A DNA stretch of 64,000 nt from Phreatobacter stygius (GCF_005144885.1 NZ_CP039690.1:6746873-6810872); one strand, 5' to 3'; shown: positions 9,442-20,887, counted from the first letter of the stretch. Notes: generated from the letters alone by a model not told the origin. Program-made: numbers and translations.

Positions 9442-12039
9442 TCAGAAGCGCGTGCCGCCCGAGAAGCGGAAGAATTGGGTGCGGTCCCACTGGGCCTTCG
9501 ACAGCACGAAGGAATAGTCGAAGCGGATCGGGCCGAAGGGCGAGTTCCACAACAGGCCGACACCGACCGAGGAACGGACGACGTGATCGGCCGAGCTGCG
9601 ACCGGACGGGTCGTTCAGATTGACCGGCAGGACGCCGCCGCCCGTCTGCAGCCCGGTGACGCTGTTGTAACCCCAGACCGCGCCGGCATCGGCATAAAGC
9701 GCGCCGCGCATGCCGAAGTCTTTCGGCAGGAAGGTGATCGGGAAGGTGACCTCGGCCGAAGCGCCCCAATAGGAGGTGCCGCCAACCGCGTCGGGCAGGC
9801 GTCCCGCCATGCCGGCAGTCGCGAAGTCGCGCGGACCGATGCCCGCGGTCTGGAAGCCGCGCACCAGTTCCGGTCCCATGAAGAACTGGTCGATCGAGTC
9901 GAGCTTGCCGCCATTCGGCTTGGTCGAGCCCCAGCCGAAGATGTTGCCGGCCTGGCCGCGCAGCATCAGGATCCAGTCATTGGTCAGGTCGTGATAGTAG
10001 CGCAGCTCGCCGGTGGTCCGGACGAACTTGGCATCGCCGCCGATGCCGGCGACATCCTGCCTGAGTTCGGCGAAGACGCCCTGGCTCGGGTTGATGGCGC
10101 GATCGAGGTTCGAATAGATCAGCGAATAACCGAGCATCGAGATGAAGCGGCTCCGGCCGTCAATCGCGCGCAAGGCAGCCGAGGCTTCGCCATCGTCCAA
10201 GCAGCCGAACAGCGCGGCGCCGCCGGGATTGGTCAGTGATGGAACACCACCGACATTGTAGAGTGGCCCGTTGTCAACCGCGCCGGCAGGAATCGACGGG
10301 TCGCCCTGCTGGAAATTCTGGACCGTCCCGTTCGCCAGCGTGTACTGACGCAGATTACCGTTATAACCCGTGTAGCAGTTGGTCAGGTCCTGCCGCAGCG
10401 TGATCCGCTGCGACATGGCGGTATAGCGCGCCTGGATGGCGAAGTTCTCGGTGATCGGAACGCCGAGCCTGAGCGTGCCGCCATAAGAGGTCGAGGCATA
10501 GGACTGGTAGTTCGACACCGAGGTGTGCCGCCAGAACAGGTCGAAACCGCCCGACAGCCGGTAGTCCAGCAGATAGGGTTCGGTGAACGAGAAGTTCAGG
10601 CCCTGGGTGCGCTGGCCGAAGGTGCCGCCGAGACGGACGAACTGGCCGCGGCCGAGGAAGTTGCGCTCTTCGACCGAGGCTTCGGCGATGAAGCCGTCCG
10701 AGGTCGAGTAGCCGCCCGAGATCGAGAACTGGCCGGTCGGCTGATCCTCGACATCGACATTGACGATGACGCGGTCGGCGGCCGAACCCGGCTCGGTGGT
10801 GATCTTGACGTTCTTGAAGAAGCCGAGGTTCTTCAGGCGCCGCTCGGCGCGGTCGACCAGAACGCGATTATAGGCATCGCCTTCGGCCATATCGAATTCG
10901 CGCCGCACGACCCGGTCCTGGGTGCGCGTATTGCCGCGGATATTGATCCGCTCGACATAGACGCGCGGGCCTTCCTCGACGACATAGACGAGATTGACGG
11001 TCAGCGTCGACGGATCGCGCTCGCCGCGCGGCCGCACCTGGGCGAAGGCATAACCACGCCGGGCGACTTCGAGGGTCACGTCCTCGAGCGACTTGTCGAC
11101 CAGCTCGACATTGTAGACGCCGCCGGGCGACGTGCGGACGATGCGACGCAGCACGGCGCCGTCGACGTCGCGGATGTTGGACTGCACGTCGACCGTGCCG
11201 ATCCGGTACTGCGGACCTTCCTCGATCTCGATGGTCACGGTGAAGGCATTGGCGGCGCGATCGAAATCGGCACGCGCCGACACCACGCGCATGTCGACAT
11301 AACCGCTGCGCAGATAGAGCCGGCGCAGCGCTTCCTGGTCGGCATTGAGCCGGTCGGCGTCATAGACGTCGTTCGACCGGAGCCAGGAGAACAGGCCGGT
11401 CTCGCCGGTCGACATGACGTCGAGCAGCCGCTGGCGGCCGAAATTGTTGTTGCCGACGAAATTGATCGCGCGGACCGAGGCCTTCTTGCCTTCGTTGATC
11501 TCGAAGACCAGGTCCATGCGGCCGTTCGGCTGCTGAATGGTCTTCGGCACGATCTCCACGTCGTAGCGGCCGGTGCGGCGATAGACGTCGTAGAGGCGCT
11601 GCACGTCCGACTGCACGGTGGCGCGCGAAAACGTGCCGCGCGGCCTGGACTCGATCTCGTTGGTCAGCTGCTCGGTCTTCAGGCGCCGGTTGCCTTCGAA
11701 CACCACCCGGTTGATGACGTCGTTCTCGACCACGGTGACCACGAGACGGCCGCCCTGACGGCTGACGCGCACGTCGCGGAACAGCCCGGTGGCGTACATG
11801 GCCTTGATGGCCTCGTCGACACGGGCCGCCGAGAGCGGCTCACCCGGGCCGGTGGAGAAGTAGGACCGGACCGTATCGGCCTCGATCCGCCGGTTACCCT
11901 GAACGACGATGGAACTCGCCGACTGCGCATTGACCCCTGTCGAGAGAGCGGTGCTTGCCAATGTGGCTGCTGCCACACCCGACGTCACTACCGTCCCTGC
12001 GATCACGACCGTTCGGACCGTCCGAGCGAAAAAAGTCAT
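9442..12039 (-). CDS. bamA: Outer membrane protein assembly factor BamA
   Basis: Core Omp85 protein of the BAM complex, which folds beta-barrel proteins into the outer membrane. The protein is 865 aa. An N-terminal signal peptide spans about 39 residues (ending near VNAQSA). Five POTRA domains follow to about residue 430, then a 16-strand barrel ending in a C-terminal Phe (FSGGTRF), the outer membrane insertion signal. ATG 12039 is the only sensible start. It stands 166 bases behind rseP and 50 bases before lpxD. Confidence 0.97.
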   Translation of the reverse strand: MTFFARTVRTVVIAGTVVTSGVAAATLASTALSTGVNAQSASSIVVQGNRRIEADTVRSYFSTGPGEPLSAARVDEAIKAMYATGLFRDVRVSRQGGRLVVTVVENDVINRVVFEGNRRLKTEQLTNEIESRPRGTFSRATVQSDVQRLYDVYRRTGRYDVEIVPKTIQQPNGRMDLVFEINEGKKASVRAINFVGNNNFGRQRLLDVMSTGETGLFSWLRSNDVYDADRLNADQEALRRLYLRSGYVDMRVVSARADFDRAANAFTVTIEIEEGPQYRIGTVDVQSNIRDVDGAVLRRIVRTSPGGVYNVELVDKSLEDVTLEVARRGYAFAQVRPRGERDPSTLTVNLVYVVEEGPRVYVERINIRGNTRTQDRVVRREFDMAEGDAYNRVLVDRAERRLKNLGFFKNVKITTEPGSAADRVIVNVDVEDQPTGQFSISGGYSTSDGFIAEASVEERNFLGRGQFVRLGGTFGQRTQGLNFSFTEPYLLDYRLSGGFDLFWRHTSVSNYQSYASTSYGGTLRLGVPITENFAIQARYTAMSQRITLRQDLTNCYTGYNGNLRQYTLANGTVQNFQQGDPSIPAGAVDNGPLYNVGGVPSLTNPGGAALFGCLDDGEASAALRAIDGRSRFISMLGYSLIYSNLDRAINPSQGVFAELRQDVAGIGGDAKFVRTTGELRYYHDLTNDWILMLRGQAGNIFGWGSTKPNGGKLDSIDQFFMGPELVRGFQTAGIGPRDFATAGMAGRLPDAVGGTSYWGASAEVTFPITFLPKDFGMRGALYADAGAVWGYNSVTGLQTGGGVLPVNLNDPSGRSSADHVVRSSVGVGLLWNSPFGPIRFDYSFVLSKAQWDRTQFFRFSGGTRF

Positions 12040-12205
12040 GAACCACGCGCCTGTCTGTTCAATTTGTCGTTTCCGCGCGAACGCGAACCACCCACGGAAT
12101 CCCCCGGAGCGGGTTGCTTGTAGCCGGTTTCACGGACAGTGCAAACCGCACCAGAAACCGCCCGACTGTTTTTTACTGCCCGTTGCCGCAACGCCACGCA
12201 CCCCA

Positions 12206-13372
12206 TCATCCGACCAGCTTTCCGAAGATCATTCCAATGGGTCCCCGCAGGTCGTTCCAAGTCGCAAAAATCATTAAAGTCATGACCATGATGAAGCCGA
12301 TCCGGAAGGCGGTTTCCTGCGCCCTTTCGCTCATCGGCCGGCCACGGATGGCCTCGACGGCGTAGAACACCAGATGACCGCCGTCGAGCAGCGGAATCGG
12401 GAACAGATTGAGCAATCCGATCGAGACCGAAATCAGCGCCGCGAAGCCCATCAGCGTGCTGAAGCCGATCTGCGCCGCTTCGCCGGCGACCTGGGCGATG
12501 CGAATGGGCCCGCCGAGCTGATCGGCGCTCTGGGTGCCCATGAAGATGCCGCCGATATAGCTGAGCGTGGTCGAGATGACGAACCAGGTCTCCTGCATGC
12601 CCATCCAGGCCGCGGTGAACGGGTCGTAGCGGCGCATCTCGACGTCGCCCGGCTGGGTCGACTTGGAAATGCCCAGGCGGCCGATTCGATGGGTGCCGCC
12701 GAACCGGTCCTTGAACTCGAACACCGCCGGCGTCGCGGTCAGTTCGGTGCGCCGCCCGTCGCGGTCGACCACGATGGCCAGGGCCCGGCCGGCGCTGGAT
12801 GCGACAATGCGCTGCATGTCCGAGAAATTGTCGATGGAACGGCCGTCGATCGACAGAACCAGGTCGCCCGATTTGAAACCGGCGGCCTCGGCCGCGCTTT
12901 CGGCCACGATCGTATCGACGCGCGGCGCGGTGGTCGGCTTGCCGAACAGCGAGAAGACGGCGGTGAAGATGACGATGGCCAGGATGAAATTGGCGATCGG
13001 GCCGGCCGCGACGATGGCGGCGCGCTGGCCGAGCGTCTTATGGAAGAAGCTCTGCGAACGCTCGGTCTCGCTCATTGCGCCGGCGGTCTCGAAATCCGGC
13101 CGGCTCGCCGCGTCGGCGTCACCGAAGAATTTGACATAGCCGCCGAGCGGAATGGCGCAGAGCTTCCAGCGCGTGCCATGACGATCGCTGAAGCCGAGCA
13201 ATTCCCGTCCGAAACCAATGGAAAAGACCTCGACGCGGACGCCACAGCGGCGCGCGACCCAGAAATGGCCCAGTTCGTGGAAAAACACCACGATGGTCAA
13301 GACGAACAGGAACGCGATGATGGTCGGGACCACGCCCAACCCCCATCCACCCCACGCGGAGATGAAATTCAT
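12206..13372 (-). CDS. rseP: Site-2 zinc metalloprotease RseP
   Basis: Intramembrane protease that cleaves anti-sigma factors such as RseA-type proteins and leftover signal peptides. The protein is 388 aa from ATG 13372 (MNFISAWGG). The zinc motif HELGH is at residues 32-36 inside the first membrane helix. A PDZ domain lies around residues 110-200, the second catalytic block LFPIPLLDGGH near the C-terminus, and a final membrane helix follows. The frame is open 41 codons upstream but that part is not conserved. Confidence 0.95.
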   Translation of the reverse strand: MNFISAWGGWGLGVVPTIIAFLFVLTIVVFFHELGHFWVARRCGVRVEVFSIGFGRELLGFSDRHGTRWKLCAIPLGGYVKFFGDADAASRPDFETAGAMSETERSQSFFHKTLGQRAAIVAAGPIANFILAIVIFTAVFSLFGKPTTAPRVDTIVAESAAEAAGFKSGDLVLSIDGRSIDNFSDMQRIVASSAGRALAIVVDRDGRRTELTATPAVFEFKDRFGGTHRIGRLGISKSTQPGDVEMRRYDPFTAAWMGMQETWFVISTTLSYIGGIFMGTQSADQLGGPIRIAQVAGEAAQIGFSTLMGFAALISVSIGLLNLFPIPLLDGGHLVFYAVEAIRGRPMSERAQETAFRIGFIMVMTLMIFATWNDLRGPIGMIFGKLVG

Positions 13373-13451
13373 ACAACTGTCCCATGGGTATGCGCCGGCT
13401 CTTCTGATCCGGACCCACACCCTCCCAGGGATCAGGATGCCGGAGCCGGCG

Positions 13452-14600
13452 TCAGATGCAAGAGGACCGCGCGCGATCTCTCGCGGCATGGTCAATGAAA
13501 GTTAAGTCATCCAATGTGGCCGCAGCGGGGCCGCCGCCCAGTTCCGCCAGCACATCCGCGACGATGCCGGCGATGTCGCCGAACCGGATCCGCCCGGCCA
13601 GAAAGGCCTCGACCGCGATTTCGTTGGCCGCATTGAGCACGCAGGGCGCCCGGCCGCCGCTCGCCATGGCTTCGATCGCCAGCCGCAGCGCGGGAAAGCG
13701 GACGAGATCCGGGTCCTCGAAGGTCAGGCTGCCGAGGCTTGCCAGATCCAGCCGCTTGGCCGGCCCGTCGATCCTGTCGGGAAAGCCGAGGCAGAACGCG
13801 ATCGGCACCCGCATGTCGGCGGCACCGAGCTGGGCAACCACCGACCCGTCGCGATAGCCGACCATGCCGTGGACGATCTGCTGGGGATGGACCAGGACCT
13901 TCAAACGATCCGGCGCGATATCAAAAAGATGATGCGCTTCAATCAGTTCCAGGCCTTTGTTCATAAGGCTGGCAGAATCGATCGTGATTTTCGCGCCCAT
14001 CGCATAGTTCGGATGTTTCAGGGCGTCCGCGGGGGTCGCCCGCGCGATCGCCGCGGCCTCCCAGGTGCGAAACGGCCCGCCCGAAGCGGTCAGCCAGACG
14101 GTCTCGACATCGGCCATGCGCGACCCGGCCAGCGCCTGGAACACCGCATTATGCTCCGAATCCATCGGCAGCAGTGTGACGCCGCGCTTGCGCGCCTCAC
14201 CCATGACCAGGTCGCCGGCGGCAACCAGGCTCTCCTTGTTGGCGAGCGCAACCGTAATGCCCTGCCCGATCGCGGCCAGCACGGGCGCGACACCGGCGGC
14301 GCCCGACACCGCGGCAACCACCATGTCGGACGGCCGGGCCGCCGCGGCGACGATCGCCTCGGGTCCGGCCGCCGTTTCGATGCCGGAGCCGGCAAGCGCC
14401 GCCTTGAGCGCGGCATAGGCGGTCACGTCGGCGACCGCGGCGAAGCGCGCGCCATGGGCCCGCGCGATGGCCGCCAGCTCCTCGGCATGGCCATTCGCGG
14501 TTACCGCCTCGACCCGGAATCGGTCGCGGTGCCGCGCGACCAGGTCGAGCGTATTGGTGCCAACGGAGCCGGTGGCTCCGAGAATGGTCAGCGCGCGCAT
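13452..14600 (-). CDS. dxr: 1-deoxy-D-xylulose-5-phosphate reductoisomerase
   Basis: Second step of the MEP isoprenoid pathway, an NADPH-dependent rearrangement of DXP to MEP. The protein is 382 aa from ATG 14600 (MRALTILGATGSVG). The N-terminal NADPH motif GATGSVG is at residues 8-14, the metal-binding acidic block MDSEHNAVFQ lies mid-protein, and the C-terminal helical domain is complete. It starts eight bases after cdsA. Isoprenoid supply is thereby linked in the operon to uppS, which uses the products. Confidence 0.96.
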   Translation of the reverse strand: MRALTILGATGSVGTNTLDLVARHRDRFRVEAVTANGHAEELAAIARAHGARFAAVADVTAYAALKAALAGSGIETAAGPEAIVAAAARPSDMVVAAVSGAAGVAPVLAAIGQGITVALANKESLVAAGDLVMGEARKRGVTLLPMDSEHNAVFQALAGSRMADVETVWLTASGGPFRTWEAAAIARATPADALKHPNYAMGAKITIDSASLMNKGLELIEAHHLFDIAPDRLKVLVHPQQIVHGMVGYRDGSVVAQLGAADMRVPIAFCLGFPDRIDGPAKRLDLASLGSLTFEDPDLVRFPALRLAIEAMASGGRAPCVLNAANEIAVEAFLAGRIRFGDIAGIVADVLAELGGGPAAATLDDLTFIDHAARDRARSSCI

Positions 14601-14608
14601 GCCCTCTC

Positions 14609-15457
14609 CTACCAGATCAGGATGCCGGCCGCAGGATTGGCAAATCCGCCGCGCGCAAGACCGATGAGCGCCGCGACGATCGCCGCGACCAGAAAACCGT
14701 CGAGCCGGTCCATGACGCCGCCATGGCCGGGGATCAGGCCGCCGGCGTCCTTGGCCTCGAAACGTCGCTTGACCGCGGATTCGAAAAGGTCGCCGGCCTG
14801 GCTGAGGGCGGCAACCGCCAGGGTGACCAGGATCAGCCCGAGGCCAACAGGCAGTCCCGCCGCCTTGACGATGGCGCAGCCGAGCGCGCTGCCGATCAGC
14901 GTGCCGCCGATGAAGCCGGCCCAGGTCTTTTTCGGCGACAGGCGCGGCCACAGTTTCGGCCCGCCAATGGCGCGGCCGGCAAAATAGGCGCCGACATCGG
15001 TGCCCCAGACCACCGCGAAGAGCCAGAGAATGGCGACGAAACCATAGGTCGCATCGTCGCGCAGGATCACCGGGCCGGCGACCACGGCCGCGGCATAGAC
15101 GAGGCCGGTTATGGCCCAGCGCGACACCCCGGCCGGGCTGAAGGCGAGCGCGAAACCGGTGCCGATGCCGAGCGCGACCAGGCCGAAACCGGGATTGAGG
15201 AAATAGCGGATCAGCACGACGGCCGCGATCAGGGCCGCGATCTCGCCGGCCAGCAGGGTCGGCGGCGCGTCGGTCTGCACCAGCCGGTTCCATTCCCACA
15301 AGACGGCGATCGCGGCCGCGAGCCAGAACGCCGCGAAAGGCCAGCCGCCGAACCAGGCCACCGCGATGGCCACCGGCACCAGGACCAGGGCCGAGGCGAT
15401 CCGCCGCAGCAGGTCGGGATCGGAAAAGGCGCCAGCGGGACGCTGGTCGGGGGTCAT
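14609..15457 (-). CDS. cdsA: Phosphatidate cytidylyltransferase
   Basis: Integral membrane enzyme that makes CDP-diacylglycerol from phosphatidic acid and CTP, the precursor of all phospholipids. The protein is 282 aa from ATG 15457 (MTPDQRPAG), four bases behind uppS. About seven or eight hydrophobic helices are visible. The C-terminal CTP-transferase signature is the block around KRRFEAKDAGGLIPGHGG followed by MDRLDGFL, whose Asp residues bind metal. Confidence 0.95.
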   Translation of the reverse strand: MTPDQRPAGAFSDPDLLRRIASALVLVPVAIAVAWFGGWPFAAFWLAAAIAVLWEWNRLVQTDAPPTLLAGEIAALIAAVVLIRYFLNPGFGLVALGIGTGFALAFSPAGVSRWAITGLVYAAAVVAGPVILRDDATYGFVAILWLFAVVWGTDVGAYFAGRAIGGPKLWPRLSPKKTWAGFIGGTLIGSALGCAIVKAAGLPVGLGLILVTLAVAALSQAGDLFESAVKRRFEAKDAGGLIPGHGGVMDRLDGFLVAAIVAALIGLARGGFANPAAGILIW

Positions 15458-15461
15458 TGGC

Positions 15462-16244
<783 letters not shown>

Positions 16245-16261
16245 CGCCGCAGCAATCCCCG

Positions 16262-16828
16262 TCAAACGGTCATGATCTCTTTTTCTTTGTGAACCAGGAG
16301 CTGATCGATCTCGGCAATATGCTTGTCGGTCTCTTTCTGGACCTGGTCGGCATTGCGAGCGTGATCGTCCTCGCTCATCGTATGGTCTTTTTCTTTGGTC
16401 TTGAGGATATCAAGGCCGTCGCGACGCACGTGGCGCACGGCGACGCGCGCGCCTTCGGCATATTTATGCGCGACCTTCACCATGTCCTTGCGGCGATCCT
16501 GTGTCAGTTCGGGGATGCGCAGGCGGATGACCTGGCCCTCGGTCTGCGGATTGAGCCCGAGGCTCGAATCGCGGATCGCCTTTTCCACCGCCTGGACCAT
16601 GCCGCGGTCCCAGACCTGCACCGACAGGAGCCGCGGCTCCGGCACGCTGACGGTGGCGACCTGGTTCACATGCATGGTCTGGCCATAGGCCTCGACAATG
16701 ATCGGGTCCAGCAGGTTCGGCGAGGCGCGGCCGGTGCGCAACGTGCCAAGCTCGTGCTTGAAGCTGCCGATCGCGCCCTGCATGCGGCGGGTGATCTCTT
16801 GGATGTCGAATGTCGGGGACGCGGCCAT
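16262..16828 (-). CDS. frr: Ribosome recycling factor
   Basis: With EF-G, splits the post-termination ribosome. The protein is 188 aa, normal length, and tRNA-shaped in the family: a three-helix bundle plus a small beta domain. Recognisable blocks are [14 protein letters not shown], the domain II region [16 protein letters not shown], and the C-terminal helix with KKTKEKDH-like charge followed by [18 protein letters not shown] 16828 is the start. It lies 54 bases behind pyrH, as in most bacteria. Confidence 0.97.
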   Translation of the reverse strand: MAASPTFDIQEITRRMQGAIGSFKHELGTLRTGRASPNLLDPIIVEAYGQTMHVNQVATVSVPEPRLLSVQVWDRGMVQAVEKAIRDSSLGLNPQTEGQVIRLRIPELTQDRRKDMVKVAHKYAEGARVAVRHVRRDGLDILKTKEKDHTMSEDDHARNADQVQKETDKHIAEIDQLLVHKEKEIMTV

Positions 16829-16882
16829 GGGATACGCCTCTTGGTCGTTGCGCGAACGGCAGGTCCGCGGGAAAGCAGCTGA

Positions 16883-17599
16883 TCAACTCGTGACCACCGT
16901 ACAGCGCCCCGTGCCGGTGAGCACGGAGGTGACGGCGTTTGGAGCATCGAGCGAGAACACGATTATCGGAAGACGGTTCTCCCGGGCAAGTGCGAAGGCA
17001 GCCGTATCCATCACCTTGAGATCCCTGGCGATGGCTTCGTCGGCGGTCAGCGCGTCGAAGCGCACCGCCTTCGGGTCCTTCTTGGGGTCGGCGGAATAGA
17101 TGCCATCGACATTGGTGCCCTTCAGCACCACGCCGCAATTCAGTTCGACCGCCCGCATGATCGCCGTCGTATCGGTGGTCAGGAGCGGCACGCCGATGCC
17201 GCCGCCGAGCACGACGATGCGGCCCTGGGCGAGATGGTCGAGCGCGTGGCGCGCGGTATAGGTGTCGAGCGCCTCGGGCACCGGCTCTGCCGACAGGGCG
17301 ACCGCGGGGTGGCCGAGCGCCTGGATCTGGCCGGCCAGCGTGATGGCGTTCATCACGGTAGCCAGCCGGCCGATGGCATCGGCGTCGACCCGCGACAGGC
17401 CGATGCCGGCGATCTGCTTGCCGCGGAAGATATTGCCGCCGCCGACCACCACGGCAATGTCGATGCCGGCCTTGGCGGAAGCGATCAGATCCTCGGCAAT
17501 GGCCCGAACGACCTTCGGGTCGAAGCCGAAATCGGCTGTGCCGGCCAGGGCTTCGCCGGAGATCTTCACCAGCGCGCGCGTGTAGCGTGGTCCGGCCAT
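16883..17599 (-). CDS. pyrH: UMP kinase
   Basis: Hexameric amino-acid-kinase-fold enzyme that phosphorylates UMP to UDP for pyrimidine nucleotide synthesis. The protein is 238 aa from ATG 17599 (MAGPRYTRALVKISGEAL), preceded by a GGGAGGGGAC ribosome site. GGGNIFRG and TTDTTAIMRAVEL are the conserved nucleotide and UMP blocks. The frame is open for 71 codons upstream but that part is noncoding intergenic DNA with a repeat element. Confidence 0.96.
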   Translation of the reverse strand: MAGPRYTRALVKISGEALAGTADFGFDPKVVRAIAEDLIASAKAGIDIAVVVGGGNIFRGKQIAGIGLSRVDADAIGRLATVMNAITLAGQIQALGHPAVALSAEPVPEALDTYTARHALDHLAQGRIVVLGGGIGVPLLTTDTTAIMRAVELNCGVVLKGTNVDGIYSADPKKDPKAVRFDALTADEAIARDLKVMDTAAFALARENRLPIIVFSLDAPNAVTSVLTGTGRCTVVTS

Positions 17600-17740
17600 C
17601 GTCCCCTCCCGATTCGAAAATGATACACCAGTACGACTGGCGACGGGTTTAGCGAAACGAGGCGCCAGCGCAACCGCGAGGTCCCGATAGAACCGGGACA
17701 CCCCCAAGAAATACGGCCCCACGCACGCCCGAACCACCGT

Positions 17741-17790
17741 TGCGCGCGTCAACCCTCGCCCACGCCGTCGTGGGAGAGGGGTCGCGCAGT
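17741..17790. repeat. Palindromic intergenic repeat, short form (copy 1)
   Basis: Contains AACCCTCGCCCACG, a short loop, then CGTGGGAGAGGGG, flanked by GCGCGCG-type sequence. It matches the core of the dispersed repeat family also seen near 24240, 30561, 30669, 42611, 52583 and 59783. It lies between tsf and pyrH, downstream of the tsf terminator. Confidence 0.7.
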
Positions 17791-17832
17791 GCCCCGCACC
17801 AGGGTCAGCCACTTCCCGTGAGCCCGCATATG

Positions 17833-17858
17833 AAAAAGGGGCGGTCGCCCGCCCCTTT
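17833..17858 (-). terminator. Rho-independent terminator of tsf
   Basis: Read on the minus strand, an AAAGGGGCGG stem pairs with CCGCCCCTTT across a GCGA loop and runs into further Ts. It begins 26 bases after the tsf stop and should separate rpsB-tsf from the pyrH block. Confidence 0.88.
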
Positions 17859-17884
17859 CCCGTTTCGGCATGATGACCGGTGCG

Positions 17885-18808
17885 TCAGGCCTTGAGGCCG
17901 GCCTGGGCGGCCACTTCCGCCGCGAAATCGCTCTCGGCCTTCTCGATGCCCTCGCCCAGTGCATAACGCACGAAGCCGGTCACCTTGATCGGCGCGCCGA
18001 CCTTGCCCTCGGCATCCTTGACCGCCTGGGCGACCGACTTGCCGGTATCGTGGATATAGACCTGATCGAGGAAGCAGACTTCCTTGTAATAGGTCTTCAG
18101 GCCGGACTCGACGATCTTGGCCAGCACGTTTTCCGGCTTGCCGGCATTCTTCTCGGCCAGGATCGCCTTCTCGCGGGTGACCACCGCCGGATCGAGGCCG
18201 GCCGATTCCAGCGCCAGCGGGTTGGCAGCGGCGACATGCATGGCGAGCATGCGGCCGAGCGCCGAAAGCTCTTCCTTCGAACCGGTCGATTCGAGCGCCA
18301 CCAGCACACCGATCTTGCCGAGGCCCGGCTCGACCTGGTTGTGCAGATAGCTGGCGACCACGCCGGCCGAAACCGACAGCACCGCCGCGCGGCGCAGCGA
18401 CATGTGCTCGCCGATCGTCGAGACCGCGGTGGTCAGCGCGTCGGCGACCGTGGTGCCGGCGGAAGCCGGCGCCGCCAGGATCGCCGCGACGTCGCCGCCG
18501 GTCTTGTAGGCGACATGGGCGACCATCTTCACCAGGCCCTGGAACTGGTCGTTGCGCGCGACGAAGTCGGTTTCCGAGTTGACCTCGACGACCGCTGCCT
18601 TGGTGCCCTCGGCCCAGACGCCGACAAGACCCTCGGCGGCAACCCGCCCGGCCTTCTTGGCGGCCTTCGACAGGCCCTTCTTGCGCAAGAGATCGACGGC
18701 CGCTTCGATGTCGCCATTGGTCTCGGTCAGCGCGGCCTTGCAGTCCATCATGCCTGCGCCGGTCATCTCGCGCAGTTCCTTGACCATCTGGGCGGTGATG
18801 TTCGCCAT
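17885..18808 (-). CDS. tsf: Translation elongation factor Ts
   Basis: Nucleotide exchange factor for EF-Tu. The protein is 307 aa from ATG 18808 ([20 protein letters not shown]). It has an N-terminal UBA-like domain with the MMDCKAAL block, the core [10 protein letters not shown] motif that contacts EF-Tu, and two EF-Ts dimerisation subdomains. The frame upstream of 18808 is open but unconserved. It is co-transcribed behind rpsB, with a stem-loop in the spacer. Confidence 0.97.
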   Translation of the reverse strand: MANITAQMVKELREMTGAGMMDCKAALTETNGDIEAAVDLLRKKGLSKAAKKAGRVAAEGLVGVWAEGTKAAVVEVNSETDFVARNDQFQGLVKMVAHVAYKTGGDVAAILAAPASAGTTVADALTTAVSTIGEHMSLRRAAVLSVSAGVVASYLHNQVEPGLGKIGVLVALESTGSKEELSALGRMLAMHVAAANPLALESAGLDPAVVTREKAILAEKNAGKPENVLAKIVESGLKTYYKEVCFLDQVYIHDTGKSVAQAVKDAEGKVGAPIKVTGFVRYALGEGIEKAESDFAAEVAAQAGLKA

Positions 18809-18851
18809 GGGGGTCGTTCCTTGAAATCGATTGGAAGATCTGGATGGGAAA

Positions 18852-18879
18852 CGGCCGGCCCGAGGGTTCGGACCGGCCG
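18852..18879 (-). terminator. Stem-loop in the rpsB-tsf spacer (possible attenuator)
   Basis: Arms CGGCCGGCCCGA and TCGGACCGGCCG pair in 11 of 12 positions around a four-base loop, followed on the minus strand by TTTCC. The T-run is short, so partial termination or RNA processing between rpsB and tsf is more likely than full stop. This would adjust the S2 to EF-Ts ratio. Confidence 0.45.
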
Positions 18880-18947
18880 GAATCACGTCAGCCGGGTCTT
18901 CCGCTCACCATGCTGGCATGTCGAGCGGATGACGTCGGGCGAAGGCC

Positions 18948-19946
18948 TTAGGCCGCTTCGGCCTCGACCAGCGCCTTGGACTGGGACACCCAGCCGTCGA
19001 CACGACCGGGAAGACCGACGCTGTCGCCGATCTCGGCGGCATCAGCCGGGGTGAACGAAGCGATCTGCCAATAATGGAAGATGCCGAGGTCGTTGAGCTG
19101 CTTCTCGATCTCCGCCGACACGCCGGTGAGCTTGGTCAGCTCGTCGGCCGGGCCACGGGGACCGGCAAGCCGTTCGAAACCGGCCGGAGCGGCGGCCTCG
19201 GGGATCTCCTCGACCAGCGGCTTCTCGGACGCGCCGAGATCGACGCCCGACGAACCCTGCGAACGGGCGAGGCCGTCGATGGCGGCCCGTGCGATCAGAT
19301 CGCAATAGAGCGTCAGCGCGCGGCCGGCGTCGTCATTGCCCGGGATCGGGAAGGTGATGCCGTCAGGATCGCAATTGGTGTCGACGATGGCCGCCACCGG
19401 GATGCCGAGGCGACGCGCCTCGAGAATGGCGATCGCTTCCTTGTTGGTGTCGATCACGAACATCAGGTCCGGCGTGCCGCCCATGTCCTTGATGCCGCCG
19501 AGCGCCCGCTCGAGCTTGTCGCGCTCGCGCTGCAGCGTCAGGGCCTCCTTCTTGGTGTAGCCGGCGCCGCCATGGCTGAGCGACTCGTCGAGCTTGCGCA
19601 GGCGCGAGATCGACTGCGACACGGTCTTCCAGTTGGTCATCGTGCCGCCGAGCCAACGCGAGTTGACGTAGTACTGCGCCGACTTCTTGGCGCCTTCGGC
19701 GATCGATTCCTGGGCCTGGCGCTTGGTGCCGACGAACAGCACGCGGCCGCCCTTGGCCACCGTGTCCGACACCGCCACCAGCGCGCGATGCAGCATCGGC
19801 ACGGTCTGGGCGAGATCGAGGATGTGAATATTGTTGCGGACACCGAAGATGTACTGATTCATCTTCGGGTTCCAGCGATGGGCCTGATGGCCAAAGTGGC
19901 AGCCAGCTTCCAAAAGCTGACGCATGCTGAAATCGGGCAGCGCCAT
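18948..19946 (-). CDS. rpsB: 30S ribosomal protein S2 with long C-terminal extension
   Basis: Structural protein of the small ribosomal subunit. The S2 domain ([20 protein letters not shown] onward) fills about residues 1-240. The protein continues to 332 aa, roughly 80 residues longer than the E. coli protein. The extension holds a helix-hairpin-helix-like stretch ([20 protein letters not shown], then [20 protein letters not shown]). Similar extensions are known in S2 of Rhizobiales; their job is not established to my knowledge. ATG 19946 is the start. Confidence 0.96.
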   Translation of the reverse strand: MALPDFSMRQLLEAGCHFGHQAHRWNPKMNQYIFGVRNNIHILDLAQTVPMLHRALVAVSDTVAKGGRVLFVGTKRQAQESIAEGAKKSAQYYVNSRWLGGTMTNWKTVSQSISRLRKLDESLSHGGAGYTKKEALTLQRERDKLERALGGIKDMGGTPDLMFVIDTNKEAIAILEARRLGIPVAAIVDTNCDPDGITFPIPGNDDAGRALTLYCDLIARAAIDGLARSQGSSGVDLGASEKPLVEEIPEAAAPAGFERLAGPRGPADELTKLTGVSAEIEKQLNDLGIFHYWQIASFTPADAAEIGDSVGLPGRVDGWVSQSKALVEAEAA

Positions 19947-20066
19947 GGTCTTCTCCGGTTAAGCCTCCGCGGACATGGGCCGGTTCCGGGATGGAACCTC
20001 GACACCACCGGAGCGGCAAAAGACGAGCGTCTTCCGCCGCGGGTCCGCGTGTGGAATGGGCCGGGC

Positions 20067-20094
20067 GATATACCAAAGACCCGCAAGATGCAAG
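20067..20094 (-). promoter_or_regulatory. Probable promoter of rpsB-tsf
   Basis: On the minus strand a CTTGCA -35 element (20094-20089) and a TATATC -10 element (20072-20067) are 16 bases apart. CTTG-type -35 boxes are common in alphaproteobacterial housekeeping promoters. The predicted leader to the rpsB ATG is about 115 bases, long enough for S2 autoregulation, though no structure is claimed here. Confidence 0.5.
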
Positions 20095-20150
20095 GCCGAA
20101 CGAGCGCGCGAGGCGCCACCTCGCGGTCGCCGGACGACCGGACCGGCGCC

Positions 20151-20810
20151 TCAGCGCCAGTCCGCGGCGATCCGCTTGACCAGCCCGGCGAGCTCCTCCG
20201 GCCGTTCGCAGAGATGGGTCGCGCCGGTGTCGCTGAGTTCCTGGGCACCGCCATAGCCCCAGGTGACGCCGATCGATGCGATGCCGTGGCGCCGGGCGGC
20301 CAGGATATCGTGCTTGCGGTCGCCGACCATGATCGCCCTGGCCGGATCGAAACCCTGTTCGGCGATGATCTTGGCCATCAGGTCGCCCTTGTCGTCGAGG
20401 CTGCCGTCGAGCGTCGTGCCATAGACCTGGTCGAACAGCGGCGCATAACCGAAACGGTCGATGATCGGCCTGGCGAAGGTCTCAGGCTTGGCGGTGCAGA
20501 CGAACAGCCGCCGCGCCTCGGACCGGATCAGCGCCACCGCCTCCGGCATGCCGGGATAGACGGTCAGGTCGTAGAGGCCGCCGCCGCCATAATGCAGGCG
20601 GTAGCGGGCGAGCGCCGTCTCGACATCGGCGCCGTCAGGCATGAATTTCGGAAACGACGACCGGAGCGACGGGCCAATGATCCATTTCAGCTCGTCGAAG
20701 GGCGGCGTCTCATGGCCGAGATCGGTCAGGGCCTGCTGGAAACAGCCGATAATGCCGGGCGCCGGATCGGTGAGCGTGCCGTCGAGATCGAAGAGAACGG
20801 TGTAGGACAT
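20151..20810 (-). CDS. HAD-superfamily hydrolase, phosphoglycolate-phosphatase-like
   Basis: Phosphatase of the HAD superfamily (Gph/PpaX-like subgroup). All four motifs are present: FDLDGTL (nucleophile and acid Asp), FVCTAKP (motif II Thr), the KGDL lysine, and GDRKHD (motif IV). A helical cap lies between motifs I and II. The protein is 219 aa from ATG 20810; an ATG three codons earlier (20819) is equally possible. The substrate is not predictable. It stands upstream of rpsB on the same strand but is probably a separate unit because rpsB has its own promoter. Confidence 0.85.
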   Translation of the reverse strand: MSYTVLFDLDGTLTDPAPGIIGCFQQALTDLGHETPPFDELKWIIGPSLRSSFPKFMPDGADVETALARYRLHYGGGGLYDLTVYPGMPEAVALIRSEARRLFVCTAKPETFARPIIDRFGYAPLFDQVYGTTLDGSLDDKGDLMAKIIAEQGFDPARAIMVGDRKHDILAARRHGIASIGVTWGYGGAQELSDTGATHLCERPEELAGLVKRIAADWR

Positions 20811-20887
20811 AGCCGGCATCTAGCGCGGATGCCCGGCAAAGGTCCATGCCGCCACGGCATCGGTCATCCGCGCCGGTGGGCGATGAC

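Noticed and set aside
10525-12123. 532-codon plus-strand frame opposite bamA
   Set aside because: Antisense to BamA, which is unmistakable; no domain, signal or ribosome site.
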